Source: Bacillota bacterium
Lineage (GTDB): Bacteria > Bacillota > Clostridia > Oscillospirales > Ruminococcaceae
NCBI GenBank assembly: GCA_023457175.1
Contig: JAEWMM010000209.1
Span: forward strand, 1 to 5,840
DNA: 5,840 nt
Direction of reading: 5' to 3'
Positions 1-5,840 of this stretch are shown one piece after another. Made by a program: the position numbers and the translations under genes. A model generated the notes under the pieces. The model searched no databases and had not been told where the DNA came from. It saw nothing but the letters and a program-made list of their open reading frames with translations. The stretch's first letter is position 1. Each line of letters opens with the position of its first letter.

Positions 1-2581
1 CAACGGGCGCTTCAACACGTACCCGGACGGTCAGCAGCATTTTCACCGTATCCTCGCGAATGGCCTGCACCATGGCGTCGTACATGTCCGAGCCTTCGAC
101 GCGATATTCCACAACCGGGTCGCGCTGGCCGTAGCTGCGCAGATAGATACCGCGGCGCAGCTCATCCATAGCGTCGATATGATCCATCCAGTGCAGGTCG
201 ACGTTTTTGAGAAGAATCATGCGCTCAAGATCGCGGGTGAGGTTTTCTCCCCACTCTTTTTCACGGGCCTCATAGCGGTCGCGGGCTTTTTGCTGCAGCT
301 GCTCACAGATGGCGTCGCGCCCAAGGCGGTCGAGGTCGCCGAGCGTGTAGTTGAGATCGCCCTTGTCGGTGATCCAGCCCAAAAGATAATCGCGCAGTCC
401 GGTCAGGTTCCAGCTTTCGGCCTCGGCCTGTGCGGGCAGGTAAGCATCCACCGCATCGGTGACGACGCCGTCAAACATGCGCAGCACCGTCTCGCGAATG
501 TCGTCGCCGTCGATAACCGCGCGGCGCTGGGAGTAGATCATCTCGCGCTGGCGGTTCATGACGTCGTCGAATTGCAGCACGTTTTTACGGGTTGAGAAAT
601 TGCGTCCCTCAACCTTGGCTTGCGCCGACTGAATGGTCGAGGACAGAAGCTTTGCCTCAATCGGTGTTTCCTCGTCCACCTTTAAGGTATCCATCAGGTT
701 CTGGATGCGGTCACCGCCGAACAGGCGCATGAGGTCATCCTCCAGCGAGAGGAAGAAACGGGACTCGCCGGGGTCGCCCTGACGACCCGAACGGCCGCGC
801 AGCTGGTTGTCGATGCGGCGGGACTCGTGCCGCTCGGTGCCGATGATGAACAGGCCGCCCGCCGCCTTGACCTTTTCGGCCTCGGGGGCGATCTGCTGCC
901 GGAACCTCTCATACAGCGCGGCGTACTGTTTTCTCGCTTCAAGCACCTCGGTATCGCCGGTGTCTGCGTGGCCGGTCGACTGCTCAATCAGCTCCTCCGC
1001 GACGCCCTGACGGCGCATTTCGTTCTTGGCCAAAAACTCCGCGTTGCCGCCGAGCATAATATCGGTGCCACGGCCCGCCATGTTGGTCGCGATGGTGACC
1101 GCGCCAAACTGGCCGGCCTGCGCCACAATAGCGGCCTCGCGCTCGTGGTATTTGGCGTTTAAGACTTCATGCCGGATGCCGCGCCGTTTGAGCATCGACG
1201 AAAGCAGCTCCGACTTATCGATCGTGATGGTGCCCACGAGCACCGGTTGTCCCTTTTCGTGGCATTCGGCCACCTGCTCGATGACGGCGTTGTATTTGCC
1301 CTGCTCACTGCGGTAGATGGCGTCGTCATAATCCTGCCGGACCACCGGGCGGTTGGTGGGAATGACGATGACGTCGAGGTTATAAATCTCACGAAATTCG
1401 TTTTCCTCAGTCAGCGCCGTACCGGTCATGCCCGAGAGCTTTTTGTACATTCTAAAATAGTTCTGGAACGTGATGGTCGCGAGCGTTTTGCTCTCGCGCT
1501 CGACCTTAACGCCCTCCTTGGCCTCTATGGCTTGGTGCAGTCCTTCGTTGTAGCGGCGGCCAATCATCAGGCGGCCGGTAAACTCGTCGACGATGATGAC
1601 CTCGTCGTCCTTGACAACATAGTCGACGTCGCGCTGCATAATGCCGTTGGCCTTAATTGCCTGATTGACGTGGTGCGACAGCGTGATATTCTCAGCGTCG
1701 GTGAGGTTTTCAATGCCGAAATAGCGCTCGGCCTTTTTAACGCCCGTCTGGGTCAGCGTAGCGGTGCGGGCCTTTTCATCGACGATGTAATCACCCTCCA
1801 AGATCTCCTGCTCCTGCTTGTCGTCGAGCTCGGTGACCTTGGTACGGGTCAGTGTTTTTGCAAATTTATCGGCGCGCTCGTAAAGATCGCTTGACTTATC
1901 GCCTTGCCCGGAAATGATCAGCGGGGTTCTCGCCTCGTCAATCAGAATCGAGTCGACCTCGTCGACGATGGCAAAAGCATGCCCGCGCTGCACCATCTGC
2001 TCTTTATAGACGACCATGTTGTCGCGCAGATAATCAAAGCCCAGCTCGTTGTTGGTGGCGTAGGTGATGTCGCAGGCATAGGCCCGGCGCTTCTCGTCGT
2101 TTTCCATGCCGGGTACGGCCAGACCGACCGAGAGCCCCATAAAGCGGTGCACCTTGCCCATCCACTCGCTGTCGCGGCGGGCGAGATAGTCGTTGACCGT
2201 GACGATGTGAACGCCCTGACCCGAAAGGGCATTGAGATAGGACGGCAGCGTGGCGACCAGCGTTTTGCCTTCGCCGGTCTTCATCTCGGCAATACGGCCC
2301 TGATGCAGCACAATGCCGCCGATAATCTGCACGGGGAAGTGCTTCATACCCAGCACGCGCCAGGCTGCCTCGCGGCAGGCGGCAAAGGCGTCGGGCAAAA
2401 TGTTGTCGAGTGTTTCTCCCGCCTGCAAACGCGCCTTTAGGGCGGGGGTGACGGCCTTGAGCTCGGCGTCGGTCAACGCGGCGTATTTTTCTTCGAGCGC
2501 GATAACGCTGTCGGCAATAGGCCGGATACGTTTTAGCTCCTTATCGGAGTAGTTCCCGAATATTTTGTCAAAAATGCCCAT
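1..2581 (-). CDS. secA: Preprotein translocase ATPase SecA (3' end beyond window)
   Basis: SecA is the cytosolic/membrane-peripheral ATPase that pushes unfolded preproteins through the SecYEG channel. The frame is open from the ATG at 2581 to the window edge (860 codons); I checked the frame at the N-terminus, both nucleotide-binding lobes and the C-terminal end and saw no break. Visible landmarks are Walker A MKTGEGKT with K106, Walker B DEVD at 207-210 followed by [10 protein letters not shown], the NBD2 motif NMAGRGTDI ending near 508, [20 protein letters not shown] starting near 581, and the scaffold/helical-wing segment ([20 protein letters not shown], then [10 protein letters not shown]) near the edge. 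About 70 residues separate GRGTDI from GTERHESRR, against roughly 15-20 in Bacillus subtilis SecA, so NBD2 carries an insertion of the kind seen in clostridial SecAs. Any C-terminal zinc-binding tail lies outside the window. Start choice: AGAGGT at 2594-2589, 8 nt from the ATG, and the conserved [10 protein letters not shown]-terminus. It appears to be transcribed alone from its own promoter. Confidence 0.98.
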   Translation of the reverse strand, partial: MGIFDKIFGNYSDKELKRIRPIADSVIALEEKYAALTDAELKAVTPALKARLQAGETLDNILPDAFAACREAAWRVLGMKHFPVQIIGGIVLHQGRIAEMKTGEGKTLVATLPSYLNALSGQGVHIVTVNDYLARRDSEWMGKVHRFMGLSVGLAVPGMENDEKRRAYACDITYATNNELGFDYLRDNMVVYKEQMVQRGHAFAIVDEVDSILIDEARTPLIISGQGDKSSDLYERADKFAKTLTRTKVTELDDKQEQEILEGDYIVDEKARTATLTQTGVKKAERYFGIENLTDAENITLSHHVNQAIKANGIMQRDVDYVVKDDEVIIVDEFTGRLMIGRRYNEGLHQAIEAKEGVKVERESKTLATITFQNYFRMYKKLSGMTGTALTEENEFREIYNLDVIVIPTNRPVVRQDYDDAIYRSEQGKYNAVIEQVAECHEKGQPVLVGTITIDKSELLSSMLKRRGIRHEVLNAKYHEREAAIVAQAGQFGAVTIATNMAGRGTDIMLGGNAEFLAKNEMRRQGVAEELIEQSTGHADTGDTEVLEARKQYAALYERFRQQIAPEAEKVKAAGGLFIIGTERHESRRIDNQLRGRSGRQGDPGESRFFLSLEDDLMRLFGGDRIQNLMDTLKVDEETPIEAKLLSSTIQSAQAKVEGRNFSTRKNVLQFDDVMNRQREMIYSQRRAVIDGDDIRETVLRMFDGVVTDAVDAYLPAQAEAESWNLTGLRDYLLGWITDKGDLNYTLGDLDRLGRDAICEQLQQKARDRYEAREKEWGENLTRDLERMILLKNVDLHWMDHIDAMDELRRGIYLRSYGQRDPVVEYRVEGSDMYDAMVQAIREDTVKMLLTVRVRVEAPV

Positions 2582-2716
2582 TGGCGATACCTCTTTTTTA
2601 TCCTTAATTTTAAATCAGTTCGTAATCATTTCATTTTGCCCGCGTTTGGCGCCGGAATAAGCACAGCGGACCGGTAAAGGCAAAATTCAATTTATTACCA
2701 GTGCGTTTTGATACCA
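2582..2716 (-). promoter_or_regulatory. secA 5' leader with long-range hairpin
   Basis: If transcription starts about 7 nt after the -10 element, secA mRNA has a leader of about 135 nt. Within it an 8-bp perfect inverted repeat (ATTTTGCC at 2686-2679, GGCAAAAT at 2640-2633 on the minus strand) encloses 38 nt that contain two CCGG segments able to pair inside it. No U-tract follows, so it does not look like an intrinsic terminator. The ribosome binding site lies downstream of the hairpin and is not part of it. A 28-codon frame also starts almost at the predicted transcription start (2717-2631). The hairpin is seen; any role in control is inference. Confidence 0.4.
2589..2594 (-). promoter_or_regulatory. 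Ribosome binding site of secA
   Basis: AGAGGT on the minus strand, with 8 nt between its last G and the ATG at 2581. It supports the secA start that gives the conserved MGIFDKIFG beginning. Confidence 0.8.
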
Positions 2717-2722
2717 TTTAGT

Positions 2723-2751
2723 ATTGTAGCCTGAAAAGGACCGGATGTCAA
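2723..2751 (-). promoter_or_regulatory. Sigma-A-type promoter for secA
   Basis: On the minus strand a perfect -35 TTGACA (2751-2746) is followed by a 17-nt spacer and TACAAT (2728-2723), five of six matches to the -10 consensus. The predicted start of transcription is near 2716-2717. This is the best promoter in the window, it points at secA, and it lies in the only long gap before that gene. Confidence 0.85.
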
Positions 2752-2760
2752 AGAGAAAGC

Positions 2761-2774
2761 TGTAAACGTTTAAC
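2761..2774. promoter_or_regulatory. cre-like / LacI-family operator-like palindrome
   Basis: TGTAAACGTTTAAC contains the 8-bp perfect palindrome AAACGTTT and matches the catabolite-responsive element pattern TGWNANCGNTNWCA except at its last two positions. It lies about 10 nt upstream of the secA -35 box, a placement more typical of activation than of roadblock repression. In Firmicutes such sites bind CcpA or other LacI-family regulators. One AT-rich near-match can arise by chance, so this is only a candidate. Confidence 0.3.
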
Positions 2775-2862
2775 GAATTCTCCATGAAAAAATCAATATT
2801 TGTATCCATAACGCAGACAAAAGCGCGCGAAAGCTGCGGGCAACAGAAAGAATCGGCAACGA

Positions 2863-2892
2863 GAGCCGCGGAAACAACCTTTTCCGCGGCTC
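2863..2892. terminator. Perfect 12-bp stem-loop between the amidase gene and secA
   Basis: GAGCCGCGGAAA (2863-2874) and TTTCCGCGGCTC (2881-2892) are perfect reverse complements around a 6-nt loop, so a stable GC-rich hairpin forms in RNA from either strand. It begins about 65 nt past the amidase stop codon and ends well before the secA promoter, the place expected for an amidase terminator. No run of U follows in either direction, so it is not a classical Rho-independent terminator; it may instead stabilise a 3' end or act as a protein site. Confidence 0.45.
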
Positions 2893-2957
2893 CTGCTTTA
2901 TGTATAGGCTTATTTGGCGCAGATCGCATATGCGTCCGGGGCATCCTTTAAAAAACG

Positions 2958-3689
2958 TCACATATTCAAATATCTTCTGCTGACAAAGCCGCTTTTATTG
3001 TTATAAACGACGCTGGCCCACTCGGGCAGCAGGCCGTAGACCGTCACTCTGGCGCCGCGCGGAATGCTGCCGATAACCTCCGCAGAGGTGTTTGGGCGGG
3101 CGCGCAGGTTCAGGTTGGTGCCCGAAGTGGCCACCGTCGCCTGCTGCGGCTGGACGGGCGTGACAAACGGCTGCCCGAAATACTCTGAGAGCACCTGCCC
3201 GATGGTTCTGGCAATGGTATCGGTGTTATCGATGACCCAGTTGGCGTCCTGCTCGTTGTCATGGTAGCCAATTTCGAGGAATAACGAGGGCGCCTTGACC
3301 TTATCCACCTCGCCGAGCCTTGTTGTGGGCAGCGCCCGCACCCGGTCCGGCAGCGGATAGATCTCTTTAAAGCGGCGCACGGCGATATCGGCGGCGCGCT
3401 GCCCCGAATAGCTGCCGGGATAGTAGTAGATATCCACCCCGCGCATGCTGCCGTATACCGGCGCGGCGTTTGAGTGCAGCGCCAGATGCAGCGCGTAGTC
3501 CCCGGCATTGGACTCGCGTATGTTCTGCACGGCAGTCTGATTGGGATTGTTGCGTTTAAAGCTGATGGCATTGGCGCGCAAGTACGGCTCAAGTGCGTCA
3601 GCCAGTTGGTTCATATGGTATTCTTCCGAGCCGCCGGTGACATAAAAGTTGCCCTCCTGCGTTGAGGGGCTCAAATAAATCGTTGGCAT
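2958..3689 (-). CDS. N-acetylmuramoyl-L-alanine amidase (Amidase_3) with C-terminal SH3 domain
   Basis: A 243-residue likely peptidoglycan hydrolase, expected to cut the bond between N-acetylmuramic acid and the stem-peptide L-alanine. The Amidase_3 fold spans about residues 2-175: an N-terminal strand IYLSPST, the metal-helix region SEEYHMN (E22/E23, H25), LHLALHSNA with H72, a GVDIYYYPGS strand, and PSLFLEIGYHDN with the likely catalytic E139. A proline/glutamine linker (about 174-184) leads to a bacterial SH3 domain (about 185-243; NLNLRARPN, GSIPRGARVTVYG, GFVSRRYL), which usually binds cell wall. The usual DPGHGG zinc motif near the N-terminus is replaced by LSPSTQEG, a pattern I associate with a clostridial subfamily. 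No signal peptide is visible, so the export route is unclear; it could be lysin-like. The start at 3689 has GGGAGG (3701-3696) 6 nt upstream; a longer frame reaching 3794 would run through the previous operon's terminator. It is separated from both neighbours by terminator-like structures and is probably monocistronic. Confidence 0.85.
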   Translation of the reverse strand: MPTIYLSPSTQEGNFYVTGGSEEYHMNQLADALEPYLRANAISFKRNNPNQTAVQNIRESNAGDYALHLALHSNAAPVYGSMRGVDIYYYPGSYSGQRAADIAVRRFKEIYPLPDRVRALPTTRLGEVDKVKAPSLFLEIGYHDNEQDANWVIDNTDTIARTIGQVLSEYFGQPFVTPVQPQQATVATSGTNLNLRARPNTSAEVIGSIPRGARVTVYGLLPEWASVVYNNKSGFVSRRYLNM

Positions 3690-3695
3690 AGCAAA

Positions 3696-3701
3696 CCTCC
3701 C
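3696..3701 (-). promoter_or_regulatory. Ribosome binding site that fixes the amidase start
   Basis: GGGAGG on the minus strand, 6 nt before the ATG at 3689. It rules in favour of the 243-residue form over a 278-residue reading that starts at 3794. Confidence 0.85.
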
Positions 3702-3730
3702 GCATGCTTTTTTACCTCTATTCCAGTAGT

Positions 3731-3761
3731 ATGATATGATAAAGCACACAAAAAAGTGCAA
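3731..3761 (-). promoter_or_regulatory. Possible weak promoter for the amidase gene
   Basis: TATCAT (3736-3731, five of six matches to the -10 consensus) lies 19 nt after TTGCAC (3761-3756, a poor -35). A second TATCAT overlaps it at 3741-3736. It sits between the operon terminator and the amidase ribosome binding site, where a promoter is needed. The -35 match and spacing are weak, so this is tentative. Confidence 0.3.
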
Positions 3762-3803
3762 AAAACAGGCTGTATTGCACGACTTTAACTGCAATACAGC
3801 CTG
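3750..3803 (-). terminator. Rho-independent terminator of the amino acid ABC operon
   Basis: On the minus strand a perfect 14-bp inverted repeat (CAGGCTGTATTGCA at 3803-3790, TGCAATACAGCCTG at 3779-3766) with a 10-nt loop is followed directly by six T (3765-3760), then GCAC and six more T (3755-3750). It begins 3 nt after the ATPase stop codon. This is a textbook intrinsic terminator closing the three-gene transporter operon. On the plus strand the stem is followed by AACTTAT, so it works in one direction. Confidence 0.95.
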
Positions 3804-3806
3804 AAC

Positions 3807-4550
3807 TTATAAAATGCTCTGAATAAATTCGCGGATGCGCGGGTCCTTAGGATGGTCGAAAATCTCTTTGGTGGGCCCCATTTCGACGATGTTACAGTCG
3901 CACATGAACATGACCTTGTCGGCAGCCTCGCGCGCAAAGCCCATCTCATGGGTGACGACAATCATCGTCATGCGCTTTTTCACAAGCTTTTTCATAACGG
4001 CGAGTACCTCGGCGGTCAGCTGGGGGTCCAGCGACGAGGTCGGCTCGTCGAACAGCAGCAGGTCGGGGTTCATCATCAATGCGCGTGCAATCGCCACACG
4101 CTGCTTTTGCCCGCCCGAAAGCGCCGACGGGTGGACGTCGGCCTTATCCAATAGCCCGACGTCGCCCAACAGCGCGCGCGCACGGTCGGTTGCCTCGGCT
4201 TTGCCCTCTTTGCGCACCATCGTCGGTGCGGCGACCAGATTATCGAGCACCGTCATGTGCGGAAAGAGATTAAAGCTTTGGAATACCATACCCATTTTGG
4301 CGCAGGCTCTGCGCATTTGTGCATCGGCGGCATAGACGCCGTTTTGCATGAGCGGATCGCCCTCGATGACGATGTCGCCGCCGTCGGCGCGCTCTAAGCC
4401 GATTAAGCAGCGCAGCATGGTGCTTTTGCCCGAGCCGGAAGGGCCGATGACCGCGATGGCTTCCCCCTTTTCGACCGAGAAGGAGACGCCGTCGAGCACC
4501 CGGACGTCGCCAAAGCTTTTTTTGAGGCCGCGCACTTCAATAATACTCAT
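3807..4550 (-). CDS. Polar amino acid ABC transporter, ATP-binding protein
   Basis: A 247-residue ATPase of the GlnQ/HisP type that energises amino acid import at the inner face of the membrane by dimerising and hydrolysing ATP against the permease. All motifs are intact: Walker A GPSGSGKST (36-44), Q-loop Q91 in VFQSFNLFPHMTVLDN, signature LSGGQ (144-148) followed by KQRVAIARAL, Walker B LLLFDEP with D168 and E169, D-loop SSLD (172-175) and switch H201 in VTHEMGFA. The length is normal and the C-terminal FDHPKDPRIREFIQSIL is typical of the family. It is the last gene of the operon, 16 nt after the permease stop, and the terminator follows at once. The ribosome binding site GGGGG (4566-4562) is 11 nt from the ATG, rather far. 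The substrate within polar amino acids cannot be told from this protein. Confidence 0.96.
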   Translation of the reverse strand: MSIIEVRGLKKSFGDVRVLDGVSFSVEKGEAIAVIGPSGSGKSTMLRCLIGLERADGGDIVIEGDPLMQNGVYAADAQMRRACAKMGMVFQSFNLFPHMTVLDNLVAAPTMVRKEGKAEATDRARALLGDVGLLDKADVHPSALSGGQKQRVAIARALMMNPDLLLFDEPTSSLDPQLTAEVLAVMKKLVKKRMTMIVVTHEMGFAREAADKVMFMCDCNIVEMGPTKEIFDHPKDPRIREFIQSIL

Positions 4551-4566
4551 AATAATACGTGCCCCC

Positions 4567-5220
4567 TTAAAAGCTGTATTTGCGTTCGAGATAATCGAAC
4601 AGCCGCGTGATGACCCAGGTCATGAGCAGGTAGAAGACCGCCGCCACGGGGTATGCGGTAAACACCGCCTGACGGTTGACCGTCGCCTTGGCAAAATACA
4701 AAATTTCCGTCACGCCGATAACGGTGACCAGCGCCGTATCCTTGACGAGCGTGATGCTCTCATTAGCGATGGCGGGCAGAGACACACGCAGCATTTGCGG
4801 CAGCACAATTTTAAAGAGCGTCTGCGCCTTTGAGAAGCCCAGCACCCGTGCGGCCTCGTACTGGCCCTTGTCCACCGAAATAATGCCGCCCCGGAATATT
4901 TCGCAGAAATAAGCCGCGTAGTTTAACGCAAAGGCAAGCATCGCCGCTGTCAGGCGGTCGAGCACGATGACATTTTTCATTCCCGGAATAAACGGCAGAC
5001 CGTAATAAAAGAAATAAAGCTGCAAAAGCAGCGGCGTGCCGCGCATAATGTAGACGTAAAAGCCGGTTATACCGCGCAGGGCGGCGCTTTTGCCGATGCG
5101 CATGAAGGTCAGCGCCAGCCCCAGCGGCATTGACGCGACCATGGTGACCGCGAACAGCGCAAGCGTATATTTGACACCGTCGGTCAGCAGCAAGGCGATG
5201 TCAAAAAGGTTTTTCAGCAT
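4567..5220 (-). CDS. Polar amino acid ABC transporter, permease
   Basis: A 217-residue inner-membrane subunit of the HisM/GlnP (HEQRO) family that forms the translocation path and couples to the ATPase. Hydrophobic segments are seen at about 17-40, 54-78, 88-108, 150-175 and 188-208, consistent with five membrane spans. The early YIMRGTPLLLQLYFFYYGLP block is a family hallmark. The ATPase-docking EAA loop is intact: GQYEAARVLGFSKAQTLFKI followed by VLPQ (119-142). Length is normal. It follows the binding-protein stop by 28 nt and precedes the ATPase gene by 16 nt, so the three are surely co-transcribed. The ribosome binding site is weak (GGTGG about 10 nt before the ATG at 5220). The protein looks fully functional, in contrast to the shortened binding protein upstream. 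Confidence 0.95.
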   Translation of the reverse strand: MLKNLFDIALLLTDGVKYTLALFAVTMVASMPLGLALTFMRIGKSAALRGITGFYVYIMRGTPLLLQLYFFYYGLPFIPGMKNVIVLDRLTAAMLAFALNYAAYFCEIFRGGIISVDKGQYEAARVLGFSKAQTLFKIVLPQMLRVSLPAIANESITLVKDTALVTVIGVTEILYFAKATVNRQAVFTAYPVAAVFYLLMTWVITRLFDYLERKYSF

Positions 5221-5248
5221 GGTTGTACGACCACCGTTCCCGTTTTAA

Positions 5249-5840
5249 TTATTGGGCGTTCTGTGCAATGACATAACGGCCCACAACCGAATCTACCACG
5301 AAAACGTCGATGCGGCCAGCCTGTAGATCCATGTAGGCCGAGACGTTATCGGGGTATTCGACAATTTCCTTAACCTTTTGGCCGATAGGGTCGGAGGTGA
5401 GCGCCTCAAGCGATGAGGAACCCTTTTGCAGGCCGACAATTTTGCCCTCTAGCTGCGCCTTCTCGGTGATGCCGGACGAAGCGGGCACAATGATAATCTG
5501 CTGGTTGGCTATGTAGGGCTTTGTAAAAAACATGTTTTGCACACGCTCGGTCGTGATGGTCATGCCGTTCCAGATACAGTCGATCTTGCCGGCGTTAAGC
5601 TCAAGCTCCTTTGAGTCCCAGTCGATGGGCTGGAACTCAATCTCGACGCCCATACGCTTGGCAACTTCCTTGGCGAGGTCAATATCAAAGCCGACGATCT
5701 CGTTTTTATCGTCACGAAAGCCCATGGGCGGATAGCTGTCGTCGAGGCCGACGATGAACTTACCCTTGGATTTGATTGTTTCAAGCGACTTGTCGTCGGC
5801 TGTGGCGGCGGCTTCCTCAATGAAGTCCATATTCTTAAAG
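5249..5840 (-). CDS. Amino acid ABC transporter substrate-binding protein, C-terminally truncated (5' end beyond window)
   Basis: This is a family-3 periplasmic-type binding protein that captures a polar amino acid outside the membrane and hands it to the permease. In residues counted from the ATG at 5830: KGKFIVGLDDSYPPMGFRD (22-40), EIVGFDIDLAKEVAKRMGVE (44-63), IDCIWNGMTITTER (83-96) with the carboxylate-binding Arg R96, GLQKGSSS (133-140) and the ligand-binding Asp in VVDSVVGRY (D180). The frame is open up to the window edge and the ATG at 5830 has no ribosome binding site, so the true start with its lipoprotein signal peptide most likely lies outside. The TAA comes at residue 193, about ten residues after D180. 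Family members normally continue 50-60 residues (the YGIGFRK-type strand and final helices of lobe I, ending near a KW-F motif). None of that is present, and only 28 nt separate the stop from the permease. It may be a decayed gene, a tolerated short variant or an assembly fault. Confidence 0.88.
   Translation of the reverse strand, partial: FKNMDFIEEAAATADDKSLETIKSKGKFIVGLDDSYPPMGFRDDKNEIVGFDIDLAKEVAKRMGVEIEFQPIDWDSKELELNAGKIDCIWNGMTITTERVQNMFFTKPYIANQQIIIVPASSGITEKAQLEGKIVGLQKGSSSLEALTSDPIGQKVKEIVEYPDNVSAYMDLQAGRIDVFVVDSVVGRYVIAQNAQ

Larger units (their letters stand above)
2582..2957. other. Intergenic region upstream of secA
   Basis: This 376-bp gap has no convincing protein gene. From the amidase side it holds a run of six T just after the amidase stop on the minus strand, a 10-bp palindrome CGCATATGCG (2925-2934), the 12-bp stem-loop, an unassigned stretch at about 2775-2862, the cre-like palindrome, the secA promoter and the secA leader. 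It is more AT-rich than the flanking genes, as expected of a control region. I saw no tRNA or known riboswitch fold. Confidence 0.7.

Noticed and set aside
179..595. 138-codon plus-strand frame and other plus-strand frames at 807-1316
   Set aside because: They are antisense shadows of secA with low-complexity, unrecognisable translations and no ribosome binding sites.
1169..1894. 241-codon open frame on the plus strand, and a neighbouring 178-codon frame at 1904-2440
   Set aside because: Both are antisense to the unbroken, fully motif-matched secA frame. They arise from its GC-biased third codon positions, and their translations match nothing recognisable.
2925..2934. 10-bp palindrome CGCATATGCG as an operator
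   Set aside because: It is short, unspaced and lies just after the amidase gene, away from any promoter; chance is likely.
2687..2944. 85-codon minus-strand frame (and an overlapping 63-codon frame at 2770-2961) between the amidase gene and secA
   Set aside because: They run through the stem-loop and the secA promoter, have no properly spaced ribosome binding site, and give no recognisable protein; the region reads as control DNA.
3690..3794. 35-residue N-terminal extension of the amidase from an ATG at 3794, with a hydrophobic stretch that might pass for a signal
   Set aside because: The extension is encoded by the upstream operon's terminator stem and T-runs, its ATG has no ribosome binding site, and a perfect GGGAGG site precedes the ATG at 3689.
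4348..4833. 161-codon plus-strand frame, and one at 3835-4335
   Set aside because: Antisense to the intact ABC ATPase and permease genes; no support beyond length.
5828..5830. ATG at 5830 as the true start of the binding protein
   Set aside because: The frame stays open to the window edge, no ribosome binding site precedes this ATG, and a start here would leave the protein without the export signal its function needs.
1..5840. Hidden novel system, CRISPR array, tRNA/rRNA, insertion sequence or phage genes
   Set aside because: I saw no direct-repeat array, tRNA-like fold, transposase or terminal inverted repeats. The amidase could hint at phage lysis, but there is no holin or other phage gene nearby.

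Overview
This window comes from a moderately high-GC Firmicute, most likely a Clostridia relative of the Oscillospiraceae/Ruminococcaceae type. The evidence is a SecA with the extra NBD2 insertion common in clostridia, an Amidase_3 + SH3 wall hydrolase of a clostridial subtype, strong Gram-positive ribosome binding sites and a classical sigma-A promoter. This placement is inferred from protein style, not from a search. All five genes lie on the minus strand, so the transcription order runs from high to low coordinates.

Right part (5840 to 3807): a polar amino acid ABC importer operon. In order it encodes a substrate-binding protein (5' end cut by the window edge), a permease and an ATPase, with gaps of only 28 and 16 nt. 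It closes with a textbook Rho-independent terminator (about 3803-3750). The binding protein stops early: its frame ends just after the ligand-binding Asp/Tyr segment, and about 50-60 C-terminal residues usual for the family are absent, with no leftover sequence before the permease.

Middle (3689 to 2958): a single gene for an N-acetylmuramoyl-L-alanine amidase-like protein with a C-terminal bacterial SH3 domain. It has its own strong ribosome binding site, a possible weak promoter and no signal peptide.

Intergenic 2582-2957: a perfect 12-bp stem-loop without a U-tract, a cre-like (LacI/CcpA-type) palindrome, a near-consensus sigma-A promoter (TTGACA-17-TACAAT) and a leader of about 135 nt with a hairpin, leading into secA.

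Left part (2581 to 1): secA, intact for 860 codons and running off the window before its C-terminus. It encodes the ATPase motor of the general secretion pathway. The importer's lipoprotein-type binding protein would be expected to leave the cell through this pathway, but nothing here shows a regulatory link. I saw no tRNA, rRNA, CRISPR array, insertion sequence or prophage module. The window looks like ordinary chromosomal housekeeping and transport, and I did not find a clearly novel system. The truncated binding protein and the secA control region are the points most worth checking.
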